Origin: Actinomycetota bacterium
GTDB taxonomy: Bacteria; Actinomycetota; Thermoleophilia; Solirubrobacterales; Thermoleophilaceae
Length of the DNA stretch: 6,876 bases
Assembly: GCA_005883295.1 (NCBI GenBank)
Contig: VAWV01000208.1
Location: forward strand, 1 to 6,876
Direction of reading: 5' to 3'
Shown: positions 1-4,959 of the stretch, piece by piece
Position numbering within the stretch: the first letter of the stretch is position 1
Layout: each line of letters opens with the position of its first letter
Program-made: the position numbers and the translations under genes
Notes under the pieces: model-generated
Told to the model about the DNA's origin: nothing
Database searches by the model: none
What the model saw: the letters and a program-made list of their open reading frames with translations, nothing else

Positions 1-1894
1 CCGACGGCGTCGGGAACGCGCTCCCGTCGCCGATCCAGACTCCTCGCGTGTCGTGCAGCTCCCCCCACGGGTTGGCCACGGAGTTCTCGGGGTCGGTGCC
101 CATCCGACAGGTGCCCATTTGGTGGGCGCTGAAGAGGCGCTGCCCGCCGGCGCCCTGCGGCACCCGCCAGCAGCGTTCGATGAAGGCCTCGAAGTCGTCC
201 CCGTAGCGCCACTCCGGCAGGCCGGCCGCCAGCGAGAAGATCGCCTTGGCCCCGGCCGCGCGGTGGAGGCGCGCCTGGGCCTCGATCCCGTGCCGCGAAC
301 GGCGCACGTCGTCCGGGTCCTCCACCGAGTACCACGGGACGGCCTCCCCGTTCGCGTCCACCTCCACCCGGCCGTGCCCGCGGTCGCGCAGCAGTGAGAT
401 GAACGTGGCGCCGTACTTGAAGTCGGCCATCCGCTCCTTGTGCGCCGCGCCCCCGGTCCAGGGGGTCGCCGACGCGCCGATGGCCGGCGCGTACTGGGCG
501 CCCTCGATCAGGAAGCCGTAGCCGGAGCCGTCCGGGTTCTCGAACTCGTGCGAGAGGCCGGTCTGCGGCGCCCCCCACCAGGCCTGCTGGTCCTCGGCGT
601 AGATCCCGATCGTGGCGTTGGCCGGATGCAGGCGCAGGTAGTTGCCGGTCGCGGGCCCGCCGATGCCAGAGCGCAGGAGGAGCGCCGGTGACTCGAGCGC
701 CCCGCACGCAACCACCACGTGGGCCGCGCGGACGGTCACGGCGCGCTGGTCGGTGCCGTCGGCGCCGAGGTACACGGCCTCCACGCCGGCCGCGCGCCCG
801 CCCTCGACCAGCACGCGCTGCGCGCGGGTGCGGACGAGGATCTCGGCCTCGTTTCGGTAGGCGTCGAGCAGCCAGGTCTTGTCGGCGCTCTGCTTCGAGC
901 CCGACTGGTCTCCGAAGCCGATGTAGCCCGCGGTCTCCGGCGCGTACTTGGACAGGTCGGTGTTGCGGACGACCGTGCCGAAGTGCCAGCCGAGGCCCTC
1001 GCAGCCCTCCCTGAGCCGCTGGTGCGGCCCGTTGAGGTCGCTGGCCTGGTCGCTGGCGCCCATGCGCTCGAGCACCACGTCCAGGTGACGGTCGTAGTCG
1101 GGACCGTCGACGCCCTCGAGCCCGAACTCGGCGGCCCACTGCTCGCGCACCCAGTCCCGCGTCCGCAGGCAGTTGGTCCAGTTGATCACGGTCCCGCCGC
1201 CGAGCGCAGTTCCGGCCTGGAGGGTGATGTTGCCGTCGGCGGTCGGGGTCGGGCCGCCGCGCCAGTACATCTCCTGGTAGGCCTTGAGCTCCAGCTGGCT
1301 GAAGTCGGACTCGTTGTAGTAGCCGGCGGCCTCGAGGACGATCACCTTGGCGCCGCCCTGAGCGAGCGTGCCTGCGATCACGGCCCCGCCGGAGCCGGAG
1401 CCCAACACGCACACGTCCGCCTCGAGGACAGAGCCGTGCTCGGGGGTGACGGGCTCGATCGGCTTGGGCTCCTGCGGCGGCGGGCTGGCCGGGCCCGGGT
1501 AGCCGAAGACCCGCCAGTTCGGGTTCTGGCCGGTGGCCGGGTCGGGGGCGCCGTAATGGAGGAACAGCGTCATCCCGGTGAGCGCGGCGATGCCGGCCGC
1601 GGCGTCCGGCGACGCGAGCTGCAGGTTGCGGATGATCTGCTCGCGCGAGAGCTGGCTGGGGGCCCTGTCGAGGCCCTGGTCGGCGATCACGTCAAGCAGC
1701 TCCACCAGCCCGCCGCGGATCACCTCGTCGGGGATTCCGGCGATCAGCTCCTCCACACCGGCGTCCGCACCCAGGTCGGTCGCGCTGGTCCGCCACAGGC
1801 CGCCCGGATCCGGCTCGTGCTCGACGCTCGGGACGATCGTGTCGCAGAAGGCGCGCACCGCCGCGCGCTGGCTCTCGTCGAGCTGGAAGGTCAT
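1..1894 (-). CDS. GMC-family FAD oxidoreductase, long-chain (fatty) alcohol oxidase-like; 3' end cut by window edge
   Basis: An FAD-dependent GMC oxidoreductase, probably oxidising an alcohol to an aldehyde or ketone; 631 codons are visible and the C-terminus lies beyond base 1. Residues 1-135 form a helical N-terminal region (AFCDTIVPS near 15-23, NPNWRVFGYPGP at 124-135) like that preceding the flavin domain in fatty alcohol oxidases. The FAD Rossmann motif GSGSGG is at 165-170, with the ribose-binding Glu of VLEA at 188. The motif TALGGGTVINWTNCLRT (229-245) is typical of the FAO branch. The C-terminal GMC part has SAHQMGTCRMG (589-599, with the likely catalytic His591) and DGSAFPT (623-629); the expected following S-G-x-N-P segment is outside the window. 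The start is the ATG at 1894-1892, supported by AGAGGAGAG 7 nt upstream. No signal peptide is seen. The gene is transcribed away from the amtB operon. GMC membership is secure; the substrate is not known, and a sterol or other alcohol is possible. Confidence 0.9.
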   Translation of the reverse strand, partial: MTFQLDESQRAAVRAFCDTIVPSVEHEPDPGGLWRTSATDLGADAGVEELIAGIPDEVIRGGLVELLDVIADQGLDRAPSQLSREQIIRNLQLASPDAAAGIAALTGMTLFLHYGAPDPATGQNPNWRVFGYPGPASPPPQEPKPIEPVTPEHGSVLEADVCVLGSGSGGAVIAGTLAQGGAKVIVLEAAGYYNESDFSQLELKAYQEMYWRGGPTPTADGNITLQAGTALGGGTVINWTNCLRTRDWVREQWAAEFGLEGVDGPDYDRHLDVVLERMGASDQASDLNGPHQRLREGCEGLGWHFGTVVRNTDLSKYAPETAGYIGFGDQSGSKQSADKTWLLDAYRNEAEILVRTRAQRVLVEGGRAAGVEAVYLGADGTDQRAVTVRAAHVVVACGALESPALLLRSGIGGPATGNYLRLHPANATIGIYAEDQQAWWGAPQTGLSHEFENPDGSGYGFLIEGAQYAPAIGASATPWTGGAAHKERMADFKYGATFISLLRDRGHGRVEVDANGEAVPWYSVEDPDDVRRSRHGIEAQARLHRAAGAKAIFSLAAGLPEWRYGDDFEAFIERCWRVPQGAGGQRLFSAHQMGTCRMGTDPENSVANPWGELHDTRGVWIGDGSAFPTPS

Positions 1895-1925
1895 CGCTCG
1901 TCTCTCCTCTCGCTCGGTACAGCGG

Positions 1926-1954
1926 ATTATCGCGGCTACTCGCCCTTCGTACAA
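1926..1954 (-). promoter_or_regulatory. Candidate promoter of the GMC oxidoreductase gene
   Basis: Read on the minus strand: TTGTAC (bases 1954-1949), a 17-nt spacer, then GATAAT (1931-1926), which matches 5 of 6 positions of the sigma-70 -10 consensus; the -35 matches only its TTG. The predicted transcript would start near 1919, leaving room for the ribosome binding site at 1910-1902. The -35 overlaps the left arm of the inverted repeat at 1941-1984, so a protein bound there could block this promoter. This is inferred from sequence match only. Confidence 0.4.
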
Positions 1955-1984
1955 AGCCGGGCTCGAAATCCTGTACGGGGGGCG
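1941..1984. repeat. Imperfect inverted repeat, candidate operator between divergent promoters
   Basis: The left arm CGCCCTTCGTACA (1941-1953) pairs with the right arm TGTACGGGGGGCG (1972-1984): 11 of 13 positions are complementary, and the two mismatches would be G-U pairs in a plus-strand RNA. The 18-nt centre contains a smaller palindrome, AGCC-G-GGCT (1955-1963). The right arm ends just before the candidate amtB -35, and the left arm overlaps the candidate -35 of the GMC gene. The position, centred about 58 bp before the predicted amtB start, suits an activator site. It does not match the GlnR, AmtR or NtcA consensus as I know them, so the binding protein is unassigned. Confidence 0.5.
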
Positions 1985-1985
1985 A

Positions 1986-2014
1986 ATGACAGGCGGCCCT
2001 AGGGGCCTGATACT
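1986..2014 (+). promoter_or_regulatory. Candidate promoter of the amtB-glnK-flotillin-glnA operon
   Basis: ATGACA (1986-1991, 5 of 6 to the sigma-70 -35), a 17-nt spacer, then GATACT (2009-2014, 4 of 6 to the -10). Transcription would start near 2021 and give a 5' leader of about 60 nt. The leader has a short GC stem (GGGCC 2026-2030 with GGCCC 2036-2040) with no U-run, so it is not an intrinsic terminator. It is the best-spaced promoter pair I found upstream of amtB; the evidence is sequence match and placement only. Confidence 0.5.
1995..2007. repeat. Short palindrome inside the amtB promoter spacer
   Basis: GGCCC-TAG-GGGCC is a 5-bp-arm palindrome lying entirely between the candidate -35 and -10. 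A protein bound here would occlude RNA polymerase, so it could be a repressor site. In DNA this GC-rich, a 5-bp GC palindrome can easily arise by chance. Confidence 0.3.
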
Positions 2015-2080
2015 CGGCGACGACTGGGCCTCCCCGGCCCGCGCTGGATCCCGAACGCGCACCAGAAAGGACCGTCGCCC

Positions 2081-3463
2081 ATGCTCGCAGCCGCAGCGCC
2101 CACGCTAACCGACGCGCTATCGGCCGTGGACACCGTCTGGGTGATCGTGGCCGGCGTGTTCGTCCTGTTCATGCAGGCGGGGTTCATGCTGCTCGAGATC
2201 GGGTTCTCGCGCCAGAAGAACGTGGGAACCATCGTCCCGAAGATCCTGGCCAACCTCTCGATCGCGTCGATCGGCTACTGGGCCGTGGGGTTCGCGCTGG
2301 CCTTCGGCGGCGCGGGCTGGTTCGCGGGGACCCACGGGACGTTCGTGAACACGGCGAACGGCGCGCTCTTCCCGGCGATCTCGGGCTCCGACGCGACGGT
2401 CGGCTCCAAGTGGTTCTTCGAGTTCGTGTTCTGCGCAGTGTCGCTCGCGATCGTGTGGGGCACCACGCTCGAGCGGATCAAGTTCGGCGCGTACCTGATC
2501 TACGCCGTGATCTTCTCGACGCTGATCTATCCGATCGTGAGCCACTGGATCTTCGGCGGCGGCTGGCTGGTGAAGACCTTCGGCATGCAGGACTTCGCCG
2601 GCTCCACGGTCGTCCACCTGATCGGGGCGACCGGGGCCTTCGCCGCCCTGCTCCTGCTGGGGCCGCGGCAGGGCAAGTACGGGCGCGACGGCAAGCCCAA
2701 CGTGATCCCCGGCCACAACATGCCGCTGGTCGGGCTCGCGGTGCTGATCCTGTGGTTCGGCTGGTTCGGGTTCAACCCGGGCTCCACGCTCCAGGCGGTG
2801 GGCGGCCGCTTCGGCGACATCGTGGTGGTCACGAACCTGGCGGCCGCGGCCGGCGTGCTCGGCGCGATGGCCACGATCTGGCTGATAACGCGCACCTTCG
2901 ACATGGGTATGACCTGCAACGGGGCCATCGCGGCGCTGGTCGCGATCACCGCCCCATCGGGCTACGTCAACTTCTGGGCCGCCCCGATCATCGGCTTCAT
3001 CGCCGGGATCATCGTGGTGGTGTCCGTGATCCTGATCGACCGCAAGCTGGACGACCCGGTTGGCGCGCTCTCGGCCCACGGGGTCGCCGGCGTGTGGGGC
3101 ACGCTGTCGTGCGGGATCTTCACCGCGCCGCACCTGGCGACGCTCAACAACGTCGGCCAGGGCGGCCTCTGGTACACCGGCGACTTCAAGCAGTTCGGGG
3201 TCCAGGCGCTCGGAGTGGGATCGGCATTCACGGCCGTGTTCGTCATCTCATTCATCGTCTTCTTCGTGATCAAGGCAACCTACGGCCTGCGCGTGGAGGC
3301 CGAGGAGGAGCGCTACGGCCTCGACATCGTCGAGCACGGCATGTGGGGCTACCCGGAGCAGTTCATGCCGGTGCCAGGCTCCGAGTACCACCCGCCGGCA
3401 CCGCCGGCGCAGCGACCGCGTCCGAGACCGGTGCCGGTCGGGGCTACCAGGATCGGGGGCTGA
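2081..3463 (+). CDS. amtB: Ammonium transporter (Amt/AmtB family)
   Basis: A 460-aa inner-membrane ammonium channel that imports ammonium/ammonia for assimilation, working as a trimer in characterised relatives. Hydrophobic segments run from residue about 18 to 400, consistent with the 11-helix Amt fold. Key residues are visible: Asp171 and pore His179 in DFAGSTVVH (E. coli D160/H168), the second pore His333 in SAHGVAGVWG (H318), gate Phe117 and Phe231 (WFGFN), and Trp156. The cytoplasmic tail after about 400 keeps the family pattern (YGLRVEAEEERYGLDIVEHG, then MWGYPE), the part that contacts GlnK in known complexes, and is followed by a Pro/Arg-rich extension (437-460). Start ATG 2081 has AGAAAGGA 9 nt upstream. 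It is the first gene of the operon, and glnK begins 3 nt after its stop. The identification is firm; direct GlnK gating is inferred from the family and from adjacency. Confidence 0.97.
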   Translation: MLAAAAPTLTDALSAVDTVWVIVAGVFVLFMQAGFMLLEIGFSRQKNVGTIVPKILANLSIASIGYWAVGFALAFGGAGWFAGTHGTFVNTANGALFPAISGSDATVGSKWFFEFVFCAVSLAIVWGTTLERIKFGAYLIYAVIFSTLIYPIVSHWIFGGGWLVKTFGMQDFAGSTVVHLIGATGAFAALLLLGPRQGKYGRDGKPNVIPGHNMPLVGLAVLILWFGWFGFNPGSTLQAVGGRFGDIVVVTNLAAAAGVLGAMATIWLITRTFDMGMTCNGAIAALVAITAPSGYVNFWAAPIIGFIAGIIVVVSVILIDRKLDDPVGALSAHGVAGVWGTLSCGIFTAPHLATLNNVGQGGLWYTGDFKQFGVQALGVGSAFTAVFVISFIVFFVIKATYGLRVEAEEERYGLDIVEHGMWGYPEQFMPVPGSEYHPPAPPAQRPRPRPVPVGATRIGG

Positions 3464-3466
3464 GCG

Positions 3467-3835
3467 ATGAAGAAGCTCGAGGCGATCATTCGGCCGGACC
3501 GGCTCCAGCCCGTCCAGGACGCGCTGGACGAGCTCGGCGTCTCCGGCCTCACGGTGACCGAGGTGATGGGGTGCGGGCGGCAGAAGGGCTACACCGAGCA
3601 GTACCGGGGCTCGCGGGCCAACATCTCGCTCCTCCCCAAGCTCAAGGTGGAGTCGGTCGTGCCCAACGACGTGGTCGACCAGGCGGTGGAGGCCATCGTC
3701 GGGGCGGCCTGGACCGGCGAGGTCGGCGATGGGCGCGTGTTCGTGTACGACGTCGAGGCCTCGGTCCGGATCCGAACCGGCGAACGCGGCGAGGAGACAG
3801 TGAGCCACGAGACGCGCATCGGCTGGGGCTACTGA
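3467..3835 (+). CDS. glnK: Nitrogen regulatory protein PII (GlnK-type), lacking Tyr51
   Basis: A 122-aa PII signal protein. Known family members are trimers that bind ATP/ADP and 2-oxoglutarate and, when paired with amtB, plug the channel when nitrogen is plentiful. The fold is clear: N-terminal MKKLEAIIRP, the T-loop CGRQKGYTEQYRG starting at residue 36, LLPKLKVE (55-62), and the nucleotide-binding TGEVGDGRVFVYDV (83-96) with RIRTG (101-105). Q39, K40, Y46, S49 and K58 are kept. The residue at position 51, normally the Tyr that is uridylylated or adenylylated, is Ala (codon 3617-3619) in the stretch RGSRANISLLPK. The C-terminus is about 10 residues longer than E. coli GlnB. Start ATG 3467 follows a G-rich stretch 7 nt upstream. 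Placement right after amtB favours GlnK over GlnB. Normal control by GlnD-type modification at position 51 is therefore unlikely. Confidence 0.96.
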   Translation: MKKLEAIIRPDRLQPVQDALDELGVSGLTVTEVMGCGRQKGYTEQYRGSRANISLLPKLKVESVVPNDVVDQAVEAIVGAAWTGEVGDGRVFVYDVEASVRIRTGERGEETVSHETRIGWGY

Positions 3836-3841
3836 GGGCCA

Positions 3842-4072
3842 GTGACCCTCTGGGGCTGGATCCGCCACACGATCGCCTACCAGGGCGAGTACGCCCCGGT
3901 TCCGATCCATCTGGAGCGCGACGACGACGGCTACGTCTTCCGCCTGGGAGTGCGGGCCGGATTCGGCGGCCAGGAAACCGCGCGGCTGCCGATCGAGCAC
4001 CGCCAGAACAACGACCCCCACCCGGTGCTGAAGGAGATCTACAGCTGCGAGGTGGCCCGTCGCTCGAGATGA
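3842..4072 (+). CDS. Small unrecognised protein (76 aa), GTG start
   Basis: I do not recognise this family. It encodes a 76-residue soluble protein with no membrane segment or signal peptide: an aromatic N-terminus (MTLWGWIRHTIAYQGEY), a strand-like stretch with PIHLERDDDGYVFRLGV (21-37), a Gly-rich turn (AGFGG, 39-43), and a basic end (VARRSR). Reasons to think it is real: it lies in the 6-nt-spaced slot after glnK, its codons are almost all G/C-ending like its neighbours, it lacks the Arg/Pro-rich look of out-of-frame translations, and its stop overlaps the next start as ATGA (4069-4072), the usual sign of translational coupling. The only plausible start is GTG 3842, because the glnK stop sits just upstream in the same frame; GAGGG three nt before it is a close, weak ribosome site, so coupling to glnK termination is likely. 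Function is unknown; a role in nitrogen control is inferred only from the operon. Confidence 0.72.
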   Translation: MTLWGWIRHTIAYQGEYAPVPIHLERDDDGYVFRLGVRAGFGGQETARLPIEHRQNNDPHPVLKEIYSCEVARRSR

Positions 4073-4959
4073 TCGCGCCCGCGCGCATCCTCCCGCTGGC
4101 CTATTTCCGGGTGCCGCCGATCGACTACTCGCTCCCGGTGTACGAGGACGACGGCGAGATCATCTCGCCCGTGCTCAGCGGTCCCAAGCTCAAAGCCCGT
4201 GAGCTGGCGGGGATGAGGCGAGAGGTGTGCCGCTACCTCCTCTCCGCGGGCTACGTCGAGGACGAGTCGGAGGTGACCGTGGGCGTGCTCAGGCCACGCG
4301 ACCTCCGGCTCGTGGGGCCCGCCGCGATCTTCCGCTCCCAGCTGGACGCCGAGTTCTGGCTGCCGACGGTCGAGGGGATCTCCGCCGAGGGGCCCGTGAT
4401 CGGCGTGCTCGCGAACGCCGCGCGCCTGTCCGAGCCCGAGCGGCGGCGCGCGGGCGGGGCCCCGCTCGTCCAGGACGCCGCACCCGCGGAGGCGGACGTG
4501 ATGAGCCTGCTCCGCCTCCTGCGCGCGGAGATGGCCCCCAAGTACGACTACGAGCAGATGGCCGCTCTCTACGCGTCCGAGATCCGCCCGGAGATCTGGG
4601 AGGCGGTCGAGGCGCGAAGCGATGACGCAGGCATCCGGCTCGTCGCCTACCTCACCGACGATGAGGGAACGCTGCTCGAGCTCGGGGTGCGCAGGCTGTC
4701 GACGGGCGACCTCTGCGCCGCCCTGGCCGATACGGGCATCAACGCCTTCCTCGCCGACACGGCGGACGCGCTCGCGTCCGCCGTCGGCGCCCACCTTCAC
4801 CGGAGCGGCTTCCTCCGCTTCGCCGAGGAGATCGAGATTCACGCCGCCGAGGCGCCCCGCGCCGAGCGGCTCGACACCGAAGCAATCTGGACCCGCGGCG
4901 ACGGGATCCCGCACCGGGACGACGTCGCCGCCGACGAGCCCGAGGAGGTTCACACCTGA
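4069..4959 (+). CDS. Unrecognised 296-aa soluble protein upstream of flotillin
   Basis: I cannot assign a family. The 296-residue product has no obvious membrane segment or signal peptide. The N-terminal part (1-120) looks like an alpha/beta domain (IAPARILPLAYFRVPP, VYEDDGEIISPVLSGP, then EVTVGVLRPRDLRLVG). A less ordered linker follows around 121-142 (Arg- and Ala-rich), then a mainly helical region (143-260; ADVMSLLRLLRAEMAPKYDY, then a mixed segment at about 189-208), and an acidic tail ending ADEPEEVHT. The open frame extends far upstream through amtB and glnK, but the translation there is Arg/Gly/Pro-rich shadow sequence. ATG 4069 is chosen because it overlaps the preceding stop (ATGA) and marks the switch to protein-like composition; GAGGTGG lies 13 nt upstream, a long spacing that again points to coupling. 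The stop overlaps the flotillin ATG by one base (TGATG). It could be a flotillin partner, but the sequence itself shows no function. Confidence 0.85.
   Translation: MIAPARILPLAYFRVPPIDYSLPVYEDDGEIISPVLSGPKLKARELAGMRREVCRYLLSAGYVEDESEVTVGVLRPRDLRLVGPAAIFRSQLDAEFWLPTVEGISAEGPVIGVLANAARLSEPERRRAGGAPLVQDAAPAEADVMSLLRLLRAEMAPKYDYEQMAALYASEIRPEIWEAVEARSDDAGIRLVAYLTDDEGTLLELGVRRLSTGDLCAALADTGINAFLADTADALASAVGAHLHRSGFLRFAEEIEIHAAEAPRAERLDTEAIWTRGDGIPHRDDVAADEPEEVHT

Noticed and set aside
1948..1987. GlnR box or NtcA-type nitrogen operator
   Set aside because: GTAC and GAAAT elements are present, but the spacings (24 bp between GTAC cores, GAAAT displaced, GTA to TAC 22 nt apart) do not match the GlnR repeat pattern or NtcA GTA-N8-TAC. 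Left as an unassigned inverted repeat.
719..2002. Long plus-strand open frame (427 codons) opposite the GMC gene
   Set aside because: Its translation has no recognisable motifs and is the antisense shadow of the GMC oxidoreductase, whose minus-strand frame has clear FAD and GMC motifs and a good ribosome site.
2026..2040. Hairpin GGGCC-N5-GGCCC in the amtB leader as an attenuator or terminator
   Set aside because: Only 5 bp, with no following U-run and no competing stem; common by chance at this GC content.
2117..3133. Minus-strand open frame (338 codons) across amtB
   Set aside because: Arg/Asp/His-rich, low-complexity translation antisense to a certain amtB; typical of high-GC DNA.
3836..3841. 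Operon break or terminator between glnK and the 76-aa ORF
   Set aside because: Only 6 nt separate the genes; there is no room for a terminator or new promoter in the gap.
2410..4068. Upstream part of a long plus-strand frame leading into the 296-aa gene, which could suggest an 849-aa protein
   Set aside because: This part is out of frame with amtB and glnK and reads as Arg/Gly/Pro-rich shadow; protein-like sequence begins only near 4069, where an ATGA overlap supplies a natural start.
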